Part shown: positions 26,528-35,442 of the stretch, in pieces | Layout of the letters: each line of letters starts with the position of its first letter | Numbering within the stretch: the stretch's first letter is position 1 | NCBI RefSeq assembly: GCF_004102725.1 | Contig: NZ_LHQS01000003.1 | Coordinates: 245,889 to 309,888 of the forward strand | DNA length: 64,000 nt | Direction of reading: 5' to 3' | Origin: Methanoculleus taiwanensis | GTDB lineage: Archaea > Halobacteriota > Methanomicrobia > Methanomicrobiales > Methanoculleaceae | Program-made: the position numbers and the translations under genes | The notes under the pieces: model-generated | What the model was told of the DNA's origin: nothing | What the model saw: only the letters and a program-made list of their open reading frames with translations | Databases searched by the model: none

Positions 26528-27278
26528 GATAGTAATAGCCGGTGCTCTCGGCCGGATGGGAACGACGATCGCGAGGATCGTGGACGAATCCCCGGGCCTC
26601 GAGCTGGTCGGCGGAGTCGACATCAAAGAGGGGACGCTGCTTGGAACCGACGTGGTGACGCCGGATCGGATCGACGAACTCCTGCAGTCACGGCGGCCCG
26701 ACGTCCTGATCGATTTCACGGTCGCCGATGCCGCCGTGGAGAATATCAAGGCAGCCACACGAAACGGCGTGGCGCTCGTCGTCGGGACGACGGGTTTTTC
26801 ACCGGAGCAGCGTGCGGTTATTGAGGAGGCCGTCGTCGGCACCGTTCCCGCCGTGATCTCGAGCAACTACAGCGTCGGCGTCAATATCTTCTGGCAGCTC
26901 GTCCGGCAGGCCGCACGTATGCTCGCCGACTACGACGTCGAGGTGACCGAGGCTCACCACCGGTACAAGAAGGATGCGCCGAGCGGTACGGCAAAGACCA
27001 TCCTCGAGATCCTCGACCAGGAGCTCGGGAGCCGTGAGAAGGTGTACGGAAGAGAGGGAATGAGCGAGCGGAAGGACGAGATAGGCGTCCACGTCATCCG
27101 GGGAGGCGACATCGTCGGCGATCACTCGGTTCTCTTCGCCGGAAACTACGAGTGCATCGAGGTATCTCACCGCGCCTACGACCGTGCGGTCTTTGCAGAA
27201 GGAGCGGTGCGGGCGGCGGCATGGGTGCATGGAAAAGAGAAGCGGATCCACTCGATGCAGGATGTTCTCGGCATCTGA
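26520..27278 (+). CDS. dapB: 4-hydroxy-tetrahydrodipicolinate reductase
   Basis: 252 aa from the ATG at 26520 (a TTG nine bases earlier is less likely). Rossmann motif IVIAGALGRMGTTIARIV, then VLIDFTVADAAVENI, VVGTTGFSPEQ, ISSNYSVGVNIFWQL, and the signature VEVTEAHHRYKKDAPSGTAK (about 139) with the catalytic His and substrate-binding Lys. It reduces the DapA product with NAD(P)H in lysine/diaminopimelate synthesis. A hairpin ACTGCT/AGCAGT follows the stop at 27307-27326 and may end the transcript. Confidence 0.96.
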   Translation: MTKIVIAGALGRMGTTIARIVDESPGLELVGGVDIKEGTLLGTDVVTPDRIDELLQSRRPDVLIDFTVADAAVENIKAATRNGVALVVGTTGFSPEQRAVIEEAVVGTVPAVISSNYSVGVNIFWQLVRQAARMLADYDVEVTEAHHRYKKDAPSGTAKTILEILDQELGSREKVYGREGMSERKDEIGVHVIRGGDIVGDHSVLFAGNYECIEVSHRAYDRAVFAEGAVRAAAWVHGKEKRIHSMQDVLGI

Positions 27279-27333
27279 TCGAGATCAAAACCCCGTAACA
27301 GAAAAAACTGCTGCCCGCCGAGCAGTAAACCGA

Positions 27334-27350
27334 AATATATTTTTAACATT
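27334..27350 (+). promoter_or_regulatory. Strong TATA box for the 2[4Fe-4S] ferredoxin
   Basis: AATATATTTTTAACATT, centred about 45 bp before the TTG start at 27382, predicts a start near 27364. The ribosome binding site GGAGG follows at 27370-27374. The lack of a matching box before asd suggests that ferredoxin and asd may share this promoter. Confidence 0.55.
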
Positions 27351-27381
27351 TTGCCGCACATATAGAGTCGGAGGAAATAAA

Positions 27382-27555
27382 TTGGTCGCAATTGTAGATG
27401 TAGAGAAGTGTACGGGCTGTGAGACCTGCGTTGGCATCTGCCCCGCCGAAGCGATTCGGATGGAAGGCGACAAAGCAGTAATCGACATCGACCTTTGTGT
27501 CGATTGCGAGTCCTGCGTCGACGAATGTCCCGCCGAAGCAATCTCAATGGAATAA
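27382..27555 (+). CDS. Two-cluster [4Fe-4S] ferredoxin
   Basis: 57 aa from a TTG start preceded by GGAGG seven bases upstream; a longer upstream frame lacks ferredoxin similarity. Two complete CxxCxxCxxxCP motifs are visible: CTGCETCVGICP (about 10-21) and CVDCESCVDECP (about 39-50). This is a clostridial-type low-potential carrier, common in methanogens for reactions at the level of formylmethanofuran and pyruvate metabolism. It sits between dapB and asd with its own strong promoter. Confidence 0.93.
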   Translation: MVAIVDVEKCTGCETCVGICPAEAIRMEGDKAVIDIDLCVDCESCVDECPAEAISME

Positions 27556-27600
27556 GAATCACATTCTTTAATAACACCAAGACTACAGATACTTTTGTCT

Positions 27601-28617
27601 ATGATAAATGTAGGAGTGCTTGGTGCCACAGGAGCGGTGGGACAGCGCTTCGTTCAGCTTCTGGCTGACCACCCCTGGTTTCATCTGGAGGCGCTCACCG
27701 CTTCTGAACGAAGTGCGGGAAAGAAATTCGGTAACGTGGTAAACTGGCGCCTTGATGCGCCGTTTCCGGAGTCGATAGGCGATATCGCCGTCACTCCGAC
27801 TACCGTCGAGAGCGTCAAGAACTGTGATCTCGTCTTCTCGGCGCTTCCTGCCGATATTGCAACCTCGATCGAGGCCGACATAGCAGCCGCCGGGGTCGCC
27901 GTATGCAGCAACGCCCGGTCGCACAGGATGGATCCGATCGTCCCGCTCGTCGTCCCGGAGGTCAACCCCGATCACCTGGGTCTTATCGACGTGCAGCGCG
28001 ATAGAGGCCGGGACGGATTCATCGTAACGAACCCTAACTGCTCCACCATTGTTCTCGTCATGGCACTTGCACCCCTGCGTTCATTCGCATTCCGTGACGT
28101 ACGCGTGGCAACCATGCAGGCGATCTCGGGAGGAGGATTCTCCGGGGTATCCGCAATGGATATCTATGATAATGTCGTCCCCTACATCGGCTCTGAAGAA
28201 GAGAAGATGGAGACCGAGACGCTGAAGATCATGGGAACCTTTGACGGGGCTGAGGTGCAGGACGCTCCGTTCAGCGTGAGTGCGAGCTGCCACCGGGTTC
28301 CGGTCGTCGACGGACATACCCTTGCGGTATGGGTCGACGTGGAGAACCCTGTCGATGAAGTGAAAAAAGCTTACGCAAGCTTTAAATCCCCGTTCAGCAA
28401 TCTTCCATTACAACCGGCAAAGCCTGTTGAGATCTTCGACCAGCCCGATCGTCCGCAGCCCCGCCTTGACCGCAATAGAGGCAGGGGTATGACGGTCTCG
28501 GTCGGCAGAATCCGGGAAGGACTGCGGTTCGTTGCACTCGGTCACAACACCATCCGGGGTGCCGCAGGTGCTTCCGTCCTCAACGCCGAGCTGATATACT
28601 CGAAAAAGTATCTCTAA
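27601..28617 (+). CDS. asd: Aspartate-semialdehyde dehydrogenase
   Basis: 338 aa from the ATG at 27601. NADP-binding GVLGATGAVGQRFVQLL (about 4), the substrate part VTNPNCSTIVLVMAL (catalytic Cys about 147) and SASCHRVPVVDGHTL (His about 233) identify the archaeal/fungal-type enzyme. It makes aspartate semialdehyde, which feeds DapA as well as threonine and methionine synthesis. It completes the dap cluster after the ferredoxin. Confidence 0.95.
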   Translation: MINVGVLGATGAVGQRFVQLLADHPWFHLEALTASERSAGKKFGNVVNWRLDAPFPESIGDIAVTPTTVESVKNCDLVFSALPADIATSIEADIAAAGVAVCSNARSHRMDPIVPLVVPEVNPDHLGLIDVQRDRGRDGFIVTNPNCSTIVLVMALAPLRSFAFRDVRVATMQAISGGGFSGVSAMDIYDNVVPYIGSEEEKMETETLKIMGTFDGAEVQDAPFSVSASCHRVPVVDGHTLAVWVDVENPVDEVKKAYASFKSPFSNLPLQPAKPVEIFDQPDRPQPRLDRNRGRGMTVSVGRIREGLRFVALGHNTIRGAAGASVLNAELIYSKKYL

Positions 28618-28632
28618 TGAGGTGAGCCAACA

Positions 28633-28908
28633 ATGATTAAGGATAACACAGTATTCGTTGGGAATAAACCTGTCATGAACTACGTACTCGCGGTGGTTAC
28701 CCAGTTCAACAATGGAGCGGACGAGGTTGCTATCAAAGCACGGGGGAAGGCCATATCACGTGCCGTTGATACGGCCGAGATAGCCCTGAACCGGTTTTTA
28801 GCAAATGTCAGTAAGAAAGAGATCTTTACCTCCACTGAGATGATTGATACCGATACCGGCAAGACCAATGTGTCGAGCATCGAGATCGTCCTCTTCCAGG
28901 CGCGGTAG
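28633..28908 (+). CDS. albA: Alba DNA/RNA-binding protein
   Basis: 91 aa. [46 protein letters not shown] is the Alba core, including the DNA-binding lysine loop before VMNYV and the beta-hairpin ending in [12 protein letters not shown]. Alba dimers coat DNA and also bind RNA. It is 15 bp downstream of asd with GAGGTGAG as ribosome binding site. A GC stem with eight T's follows (28939-28981). Confidence 0.96.
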   Translation: MIKDNTVFVGNKPVMNYVLAVVTQFNNGADEVAIKARGKAISRAVDTAEIALNRFLANVSKKEIFTSTEMIDTDTGKTNVSSIEIVLFQAR

Positions 28909-28938
28909 ACGCCTCCCCGGCGTCCTATTTTCGAAATT

Positions 28939-28981
28939 TCCCGGGAGACGAACTGCCGGAACAGACCCGGGACTTTTTTTT
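28939..28981 (+). terminator. Hairpin plus T8 after alba
   Basis: TCCCGGG (28939-28945) pairs perfectly with CCCGGGA (28966-28972), followed at once by C and eight T's (28974-28981). This fits transcription termination after the asd-alba unit. Confidence 0.6.
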
Positions 28982-29130
28982 GCGAAGCGTCCACGAGCAG
29001 CCCCGCGAACCGGCTTGACGCCCTATCCAGCGCAATACGCGGGAAAGAACCCCGTATCACTCGAATATCCCCAGGCCATCCCGAGTGAGACCATAAAGGA
29101 TTTATCACCTTCACAATAATGTACTGAGCA

Positions 29131-29583
29131 ATGCGATGGGGAGCGCTCGGGATTGTTCTGATGCTCATCTGCGTACTCGCCGTCCCTGCATTTGCAGGCG
29201 ACGATGCTACGCGATACAGTTATATCACGATTAAAAGCGTTTCCGTCAACCTTGTCGAGGAGCACGCCGTCATAACCGTCGATTACACTATCGACGACGG
29301 AATCAGCCTTCTCGTATTTCTTCTCGGGCAGTCGGACTTAAAGAAGAAGGTGCTGCAGATCCTCGACTTTGAAAATGCACGCATCCAGCGGATCGACCTT
29401 AACCGTGCCCTGATCATCGTCAACAATGCGTCGCAGGACTACGGAAACAACGCCTATTGGTTCCCCGCCCACACCTTCAACGTGGAAGTGCCCTCGCTCA
29501 CCATAACGACGCCACAGGAGACCAGGCACTATGAGAACGTACAGGCATTTCCAGGCGGCATCGGATACTTCGCCGCCCCCTGA
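29131..29583 (+). CDS. Secreted small protein of unknown function
   Basis: 150 aa with a clear signal peptide (residues 1-22, ALGIVLMLICVLAVPAFAG). The mature part is beta-rich: YITIKSVSVNLVEEHAVITVDYTIDDGISLLVFLLGQSDLKKK, LNRALIIVNNASQDYG and FNVEVPSLTIT. I do not recognise the family. It has its own upstream AT-rich box (GGATTTATC, about 29098). Codon use matches its neighbours. Confidence 0.7.
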   Translation: MRWGALGIVLMLICVLAVPAFAGDDATRYSYITIKSVSVNLVEEHAVITVDYTIDDGISLLVFLLGQSDLKKKVLQILDFENARIQRIDLNRALIIVNNASQDYGNNAYWFPAHTFNVEVPSLTITTPQETRHYENVQAFPGGIGYFAAP

Positions 29584-29790
29584 ACCTTCACAGGATCGGC
29601 CGGGCGGTACGGCAACACCACTTTTCGGAGTCCGACACGTCGGAGCAGTGTCTCCGGATGCAGGTTAGTCGCCAGGAAAGGATCATCCGGCCGCGCCCGT
29701 TCAGGAATGCCAGATAACAATCCTCCGATAGTGGGGCTTGCAGTCTCCGGGTTAAAAACCGGGCGTGCCCCTCACACCGGCGGGGCGGAG

Positions 29791-30915
29791 TCACGCCTCT
29801 CTCTCGATCGCCGTCGTTCCATGCTCCCCCGCCCACCTGCCGAGAAGGGACTGGAGATACACTCCGAAGAAGGCGAGGAAGAGTCCACCGATCGTCGCAA
29901 AGACAATGTAGCGTATCCCGACATCTTCGGCGATCGGAAACTGCGGAATCTCGCTGATCGAGAGCGTATAGATGCTGGCGCCGTAGGCGATCGCCCCGAG
30001 TGCCAGAACGAAGAACGGCAGGGCAACAACTCTTCTGAGATTCTCCCGTTCGTTCAGGAAGATATCGATCATCTTACCGACCGATGCGACGAGTCCCGCT
30101 GCGGTGAACCAGACGATTGCGCCGTAGATGAACGTCAGGATATAGAAGAAGATACCGGAGGTCTTGTAGAGGGCGAGGAGGCTCGTAAAGCCCATGACAA
30201 TCCCGACGATAACCATCAGTATCGCCGCGATGTAAGACACAAACGTAAAACGCCCGCCCTGCAGAGATACCTGCAGCGACGTGACGAAGTAGTGGAAGAT
30301 CTCGTCGACGCCAAACCCCTTGAAGAGCAGATACGTGCCGATGACTCCGACCACGACGATGGTGGCGCCTTCCGGATACCCGAGCAGGTATGCGGTCGCG
30401 TAGAGCAGCATGGCAAGACCGAGCGGGACGAGGACGATCTTTGCTATCTTGGGATCGTCGAGGAGACGCTTTAAGATATAGTAGGTGCCCTCGAGGTTCG
30501 GCATCTGGTTGACGACGACTCTCCTCACGCTGCTGACCGGCACCCGGGACTGGATGATCGGCATGACGTACTCGTCTTCGGCACCGTCCGTCACCAGGAT
30601 ACAGGACGTGGCGCCCGTCGCCCCGAGGATAGTATCGAGACCCGACGCTATCCGGCGATCGCCCTCAAGGAGGTTCGTGTGGTTGCCGCTGATGACCGCT
30701 ATGGCGACCTCTTCTCCACGGCCGTGGAGGAGGTCGTAGATCTTGACGGTCTCGAAGATGGCGTTGACGTCCGAGTCCTCAGGGTCAACGAGGGCGAGAG
30801 CGTTTGCCGTCTTCAGGCACGCCTCCCTCCCGACCACCGGACCTTCGATCCCGGCCTTATAGCCGATATCGTCGTCGCGATCGACACAGAGGACTAGCGT
30901 CCGGTCTCTGGACAT
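29791..30915 (-). CDS. DUF373-family membrane protein
   Basis: 374 aa. The N-terminal ~145 residues are soluble: LVLCVDRDDDIGYKAGIEGPVVGREACLKTAN, then GRGEEVAIAVISGNHTN, ILVTDGAEDEYVMPIIQSRVP and VVVNQMPNLEGTYYILKRLL. The rest contains about six hydrophobic helices (from IVLVPLGLAMLLYATAYLLG on). The pattern is that of DUF373, a euryarchaeal family of unknown role. The N-terminal D-R-D-D and the TDGAEDE acidic motif could bind metal or nucleotide; this is speculation. It is monocistronic. Confidence 0.85.
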   Translation of the reverse strand: MSRDRTLVLCVDRDDDIGYKAGIEGPVVGREACLKTANALALVDPEDSDVNAIFETVKIYDLLHGRGEEVAIAVISGNHTNLLEGDRRIASGLDTILGATGATSCILVTDGAEDEYVMPIIQSRVPVSSVRRVVVNQMPNLEGTYYILKRLLDDPKIAKIVLVPLGLAMLLYATAYLLGYPEGATIVVVGVIGTYLLFKGFGVDEIFHYFVTSLQVSLQGGRFTFVSYIAAILMVIVGIVMGFTSLLALYKTSGIFFYILTFIYGAIVWFTAAGLVASVGKMIDIFLNERENLRRVVALPFFVLALGAIAYGASIYTLSISEIPQFPIAEDVGIRYIVFATIGGLFLAFFGVYLQSLLGRWAGEHGTTAIEREA

Positions 30916-31008
30916 CTCAATAGAGATCGCTTCAAATCTATTAAATGATTTTCAACCCTTTGAAGAATCATTCACAGATTTCTGCCTTTCGTGCGGGAAA
31001 AATAGGGA

Positions 31009-31869
31009 TTATATAAGTTTTGCGCGCTGAAGAAGGAGCAGATCGTCGGTCGTGAGCTTCTCGCCACTGCGGAAATTCTGGAAGATCTGTTCTGCTTCTT
31101 TTCTGACGGCTTTCTGTTCTTTGGTGACCTTCGTCTTCTTCGTCTTCTTGCGAAGGCCCGAGATGACCTTATCGTAGTCGCGAAGCTCCTTCTGACAGGC
31201 GATGAACTGCTTGTGCTCCTCGTCTGCGGACTCCTGCGCCTCGACGAAGAGCTGGTGGGACTGATCTGCAGCCTCGCGGGATTTGTCGGCCTTGCGGTAC
31301 GACTCCACCATCAGGTCGTGGTGCTGCTGTGCAAGCTCGGCCTTCTCGGTCACTTCCTTATGGATCTCGGATGCGAGCCGGCGAAACTCGCGGGCATCGG
31401 TCAGCTTCGTCCGCATCTCTTTATTCTGTTCAAGCTCCGCTTCCTGCTCTTTCACGGAGGCTTTGAGCTGCTTGATCTTATCGATCAGTTCGCGCTCTTT
31501 ATCGGTGCTGTAGACCTCCGTCTGCTGCTTGAACTCAAGGTGCTCGATCTGCTTCTGAACTTCCTTGATGCCGCGGTTCTTCAGGTTCCCGTGCTCTTTC
31601 TTGAATGCTTCAAGATCCTCGAAGAGTACGTTCGCCTTATCGTTGTAGTCGTTGCGCTCCTCTTTCAGTCTCTGAACGTCTCCGTTGTTCTGGTCACGGA
31701 GCTCTTTGTGCTTCTGCGCCTCCTCAACGAACTCGCGGGTCTGGTTGTTCAGCGTGTTACGCTCCCGGGCGTACTTGCTGGCAAGCGCATTCAGCTCGTT
31801 CCTTCGGTTTTTATGCTGTTCAGACTCTGCGAGAAACTTCTTTCTCTTATCAACTAAATCGTTCAACAT
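31009..31869 (-). CDS. Coiled-coil protein, archaeal phosphoserine-phosphatase-annotated type
   Basis: 286 aa, almost entirely heptad-patterned Lys/Glu-rich helix from residue 1 to about 250, with few hydrophobic clusters. It ends in KTKVTKEQKAVRKEAEQIF and the conserved C-terminus SGEKLTTDDLLLLQRAKLI. Euryarchaeal homologues are often labelled phosphoserine phosphatase in databases, but no phosphatase motif is present. A structural, ribosome-associated or chromosome-associated role is possible; nothing in the sequence decides. Confidence 0.8.
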   Translation of the reverse strand: MLNDLVDKRKKFLAESEQHKNRRNELNALASKYARERNTLNNQTREFVEEAQKHKELRDQNNGDVQRLKEERNDYNDKANVLFEDLEAFKKEHGNLKNRGIKEVQKQIEHLEFKQQTEVYSTDKERELIDKIKQLKASVKEQEAELEQNKEMRTKLTDAREFRRLASEIHKEVTEKAELAQQHHDLMVESYRKADKSREAADQSHQLFVEAQESADEEHKQFIACQKELRDYDKVISGLRKKTKKTKVTKEQKAVRKEAEQIFQNFRSGEKLTTDDLLLLQRAKLI

Positions 31870-32254
31870 CCACTACCAATCCTCAACGTTCGCTACCTGT
31901 CCGGTGTAACCCCGCCGAAGTGGATAGGTCGATACCGGAGACTCCGGAGTTAGTGACAACGTAACAAAAGACGGCTCGCCGGACAGAATCGTCCAGGCCG
32001 ATATGCATCCATCTGCTCATGGTTGTTCAACCCCCGGTACCTCGCGGCATCTCCCGATGACTGGTGTAACCGGGAGCACCACCATTCCACCCATATTAGG
32101 CGGGATTTTACAGGATCGTTCTATTATTCAAATGTCATCCGCACTATTAAGTATTTCGGGAGGACGTGCATACCCGTTCAACACCGCCGTCAGGAGCGGC
32201 GCGGCACGGAACGGGCCACCGGTACCACCGGAAAAAGAAATGAGGAGAATATAT
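31870..32254. other. 385-bp intergenic region upstream of the coiled-coil gene
   Basis: It lies between ftsZ and the coiled-coil gene, both on the minus strand. AT-rich patches at about 32135-32160 (minus strand GAAATACTTAATAG) could be a promoter, which would leave a leader of roughly 250 nt. GGTGTAACC occurs twice (about 31903 and 32063). No ORF or stable fold is convincing. Confidence 0.3.
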
Positions 32255-33391
32255 TCAGAGGAAGTCGATGAGATGTCCGCTGGTCGCGTCCCGTGAAGGG
32301 GTGCGGCGTCCGGACGGCGTGGCCTGGCGGTTCACGACGGGTTCGAATGCACGCTGCTGCCCGAGAATCTGTGCACTCTTGACACCGGTCATGATGGCCA
32401 TGACACGGACGCGGCCTTCGTACTCGCTGTTGACACGCGCTCCCCAGATAACGTCTGCATGCGGGTCGAGCTCGTAGGTGAGGGAACTTGCGATCTCCTC
32501 GGCATCCTGGAGCGTCAGATCGTTTCCGCCGGTGATGTGGATGAGGCTACCGGTCGCTCCGCGGTAATCGATGTCGAGGAGCGGGTGGTTCAGGCACTCG
32601 TGCACGACGCTCTCCGCCTTGTTCTGCTGCTTGCTCTCACCGACGAGCATCACCGCGACGCCACCCTTGCTCATGATCGCACGGACGTCGGCGTAGTCGA
32701 TGTTGATGAGCGAGGGCTCGGTGATCGTCTCGCTGATACCCTTAACGGTCTCGGCGATGAGCTGATCCATGACCGAGAAGGCCTGTCCGAGCGGCAGGTT
32801 CGGCACGAATTTGATAAGGCGGTTGTTGTCGAGAACGATCACCGAGTCGGCGGCCGCGGCAAGCGCTTCCATGCCTTCCTCGGCCCGGAGAAGCCTCGCC
32901 TTCTCGACCTGGAAGGGATAGCTGACCATTCCGACGACGATGGCTCCCTGCTCTTTTGCTATCTGCGCCACGACCGGAGCAGTTCCGGTGCCGGTACCGC
33001 CACCCATACCCGCAGTGATGAAGACGAGGTCGGCGTCGGCGAGCAGACCCTCGAGCGTCGGGCGTGCCATCTCTGCAGCCCTTCTCCCGACATCGGGGAA
33101 CCCGCCGGCACCGAGACCCTTCGTCAGGGATTTGCCCACGAGCACCCTCTTATCAGCCTGGATCATATCCAGGTGCTGCTTGTCGGTGTTGATCGCAATC
33201 GTCTCTGCACCGTTGACCTGCATGTGGTATAAACGGTTGATCGTGTTGTTACCGGCACCACCGCACCCGACGATAACAATACGCGGCTGGCCGATCATGT
33301 CGTCGCCATCATCGTTCATGGCGTTCTTGGTAAATCTCTCTCGCTCTGCGTGTTTCAAAGCTTCATTAATGATAGTCTGCATAGATTGCAT
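32255..33391 (-). CDS. ftsZ: Cell division GTPase FtsZ
   Basis: 378 aa. The tubulin/FtsZ signature is complete: [16 protein letters not shown] (about 38), the GTP-binding [14 protein letters not shown] (about 128), VLDNNRL, and the T7 loop region [13 protein letters not shown] (about 232). An N-terminal extension of ~35 residues and a C-terminal tail ending SGHLIDFL could contact partners such as SepF. It polymerises at mid-cell. A small ribbon-helix-helix gene lies 6 bp upstream, an arrangement known from haloarchaeal cdrS-ftsZ2. Confidence 0.96.
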   Translation of the reverse strand: MQSMQTIINEALKHAERERFTKNAMNDDGDDMIGQPRIVIVGCGGAGNNTINRLYHMQVNGAETIAINTDKQHLDMIQADKRVLVGKSLTKGLGAGGFPDVGRRAAEMARPTLEGLLADADLVFITAGMGGGTGTGTAPVVAQIAKEQGAIVVGMVSYPFQVEKARLLRAEEGMEALAAAADSVIVLDNNRLIKFVPNLPLGQAFSVMDQLIAETVKGISETITEPSLINIDYADVRAIMSKGGVAVMLVGESKQQNKAESVVHECLNHPLLDIDYRGATGSLIHITGGNDLTLQDAEEIASSLTYELDPHADVIWGARVNSEYEGRVRVMAIMTGVKSAQILGQQRAFEPVVNRQATPSGRRTPSRDATSGHLIDFL

Positions 33392-33397
33392 TACCCC

Positions 33398-33577
33398 CTA
33401 AACTTTGAAGGAAACCTGATCGATCTCGCGAAGGACGCGGTTGCCGTGCTTCTCGAGAAGCTCCCGGACGGAATATCGTACAGCCTCCGAAACGGTAGGG
33501 AACTCCCCGGCCTCTACCAGTTTCTCAAGCATCTCAACCTGCTGCCTGGGCAATCTGATCGTGATTCGGTCCATCAT
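33398..33577 (-). CDS. cdrS: Ribbon-helix-helix regulator, CdrS-like
   Basis: 59 aa from the ATG at 33577 with GAGTGAT upstream; ATG at 33574 and GTG at 33586 are alternatives. The RHH fold is visible: beta-strand [18 protein letters not shown], helix turn [22 protein letters not shown]. It is 6 bp upstream of ftsZ. In Haloferax the short RHH protein CdrS is co-transcribed with ftsZ2 and controls cell-division genes (established for that organism). Inverted TCTGACAA repeats in its own promoter suggest autoregulation here. Confidence 0.82.
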   Translation of the reverse strand: MMDRITIRLPRQQVEMLEKLVEAGEFPTVSEAVRYSVRELLEKHGNRVLREIDQVSFKV

Positions 33578-33600
33578 CGTTATCACTCATATCCGACACA

Positions 33601-33662
33601 TGACAGACAAGAGTCTGCTATTTGTCAGACCACGGTCACCTTATTATCTGACAACATCAGAT
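33601..33662. promoter_or_regulatory. Candidate RHH operator of cdrS-ftsZ
   Basis: TTGTCAGA (33622-33629) and TCTGACAA (33647-33654) face each other with centres 25 bp apart. The second belongs to a perfect palindrome ATCTGA-CAACA-TCAGAT (33646-33662), and another half-site TGACAGAC starts at 33601. The minus-strand TATA element (TTTTTATACC, about 33685-33694) would start transcription close to 33665, so the sites lie at or just downstream of the start, where a repressor would block it. Confidence 0.5.
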
Positions 33663-33774
33663 AAACCCAAATAACATCCCGATGGTATAAAAACTTTTTT
33701 AAATTGCTCCAGGAGTTCTCAAAACCGTTTTATGCATTGCAATCTACAATCTACCTGCGATAAGTGCCATCATT

Positions 33775-34773
33775 ATGAGTAAAAAATTTCCGACGAAAGT
33801 GGTGCACGGCGGAACCGTGCAGTGGCACAAAAGCCGTGGAAGCGGAGAACTGCTCGATTTTAGTGCAAACATCAATCCGTTCTCCCCCGAAATCGACTGG
33901 AAGCCCAACCCTGCAACACTCGCAGACTACCCCGACGACCGGTACGAAACCCTCAAAGGGGTCATCGGGCGGACTTTTTCGCGGAGTCCCGAGGAGATTG
34001 CCGTGGGCAACGGATCGGTCGAGCTTATCCGGGCATTCTGCGCGGTCGTTCTCGGCGAAGGCGACGCCGTCTTCCTTGAAAAGCCCACCTTTGGCGAGTA
34101 CGAACTCGCGGCCCGCATGGCGGGAGCGACGCCCACGCCCGATGAGCAGGCGGCATCGGTGCGCTTCTGCTGCAACCCGAATAACCCGACTGGCTCACTT
34201 CGTATGCGCGGCACCGTCACCACGCTTCTCGAAGAGACGGCCGCGACCGGTGCATACCTCTTTCTCGACGAGGCCTTTATAGAACTCTCCGATCCCTGCC
34301 AGAGCCTCGTCGATCTCCGGCACGAGAATCTCTTCCTCCTGCGCTCCCTCACAAAATGCTTTGCCGTTCCCGGAATACGATTCGGCTACGGGTTTTCCGA
34401 CCCCGATCTCATCGAGCAGATCGAGGCGGCACGCCTCCCCTGGACGGTCAACGCATTTGCCGAAGCCTATGCAATCGAGGCGTTCGCACACTACCACGAG
34501 CTCGAACACTCACGAGAGTGTATCGCCGGCGAACGCCGATGGCTCTGCGAACGGCTCGGCGAGATGGATCTTCCTTATGGCGAACCGTCCGCAAACTATA
34601 TCCTCATCGCACTCCCGCTTCCGGCACCGGGCGTCGTGGAGCGGCTCCTGCACCGGGGAATCCTTGTCAGGGACTGCTCGTCGTTCGGGCTTCCGAAGCA
34701 TATCCGGATCGCGGTCAGAACCCACGAGGAGAACCGACAGCTCATTGAGGCGCTCGAGGCATGCTTGCGCTGA
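33775..34773 (+). CDS. cobD: Probable L-threonine-O-3-phosphate decarboxylase (CobD/HisC-like)
   Basis: 332 aa, PLP fold type I. Motifs: HGGTVQWHKSRGSGELLDFSANINPFSP at the start, a CobD hallmark; ADYPDDRYETLKGVIG; VGNGSVELIRAF; NPNNPTGS (about 141); YLFLDEAFIEL; and the PLP lysine in RSLTKCFAVPGIRFGYG (about 197). CobD decarboxylates threonine phosphate to the aminopropanol linker of cobamides. The stop overlaps the start of cobY, supporting this over histidinol-phosphate aminotransferase. A TATA-like TTTTATGC lies at about 33729. Confidence 0.85.
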   Translation: MSKKFPTKVVHGGTVQWHKSRGSGELLDFSANINPFSPEIDWKPNPATLADYPDDRYETLKGVIGRTFSRSPEEIAVGNGSVELIRAFCAVVLGEGDAVFLEKPTFGEYELAARMAGATPTPDEQAASVRFCCNPNNPTGSLRMRGTVTTLLEETAATGAYLFLDEAFIELSDPCQSLVDLRHENLFLLRSLTKCFAVPGIRFGYGFSDPDLIEQIEAARLPWTVNAFAEAYAIEAFAHYHELEHSRECIAGERRWLCERLGEMDLPYGEPSANYILIALPLPAPGVVERLLHRGILVRDCSSFGLPKHIRIAVRTHEENRQLIEALEACLR

Positions 34774-35351
34774 TCATGGCCGGGGGGGCCGGCTCGCGCC
34801 TCGGGATGGCGGAAAAACCGCTCGTCACCATCGGCACCAGGCCGATGATAGCCTACGTTCTTGACGCCTTCGCATCCGCAGGGCATGAGACACTGGTCGT
34901 CACCTCGCCACGGACGCCGGTTACCAAGAACTGGTGTCGTGCAAACGGGATCGAACGATACGACGCCGAAGGCTCCGGATACATCGACGACCTCGAAGAG
35001 ACGGTACTCGCACTCGATCTCGGCGAACCCCTCTTCACCTGCGTTGCCGACCTCCCGTGCCTGAATGCCCGGATCATCCATACAATAGAAGAGCGCTACC
35101 GCACCGCCGGCACGCCGGCCTGCTCGACCTGGGTTCCCCACGACCTCTGCAGGGAGTACGGGTGCAGGACGCAGTATACGGCGATCGTGGACGGCGTGGA
35201 CGCCTGCCCGGTCGGGATCAATATCGTCGACGGGACGCGTATAGGGAGTGCGCAGGAGGAGGTGGCGGTGCTGATCCGCGATCGACGACTGGCCTTTAAT
35301 ATCAATACCCGCGAGGAGCTCGCCCTGGTACGGTCATACCTCTGCAGATGA
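34761..35351 (+). CDS. cobY: Adenosylcobinamide-phosphate guanylyltransferase, archaeal CobY
   Basis: 196 aa. The nucleotidyltransferase motif LIMAGGAGSRLGMAEKPLVTIG (about 4) binds GTP. FTCVADLPCLNA (about 93) holds the metal-binding Asp, and PVGINIVDG follows. CobY is the archaeal replacement for bacterial CobU in nucleotide-loop assembly of cobamides such as factor III, cofactors of methyl-coenzyme M-forming methyltransferases. It overlaps cobD by 13 bp. Confidence 0.92.
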   Translation: MLALIMAGGAGSRLGMAEKPLVTIGTRPMIAYVLDAFASAGHETLVVTSPRTPVTKNWCRANGIERYDAEGSGYIDDLEETVLALDLGEPLFTCVADLPCLNARIIHTIEERYRTAGTPACSTWVPHDLCREYGCRTQYTAIVDGVDACPVGINIVDGTRIGSAQEEVAVLIRDRRLAFNINTREELALVRSYLCR

Positions 35352-35442
35352 AAGATCGCTTCCCGACTTTTCCGCACACGCGGGTTCAACGGCCTGTTTT
35401 TTGAGAGAAACACTATTATCGCATCATCACCGACCTATCAGT

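Noticed and set aside
31870-32254. Possible RNA gene in the 385-bp gap between ftsZ and the coiled-coil gene
   Set aside because: The repeated GGTGTAACC is too short and no stable extended helix with a TATA box at the correct distance was found.
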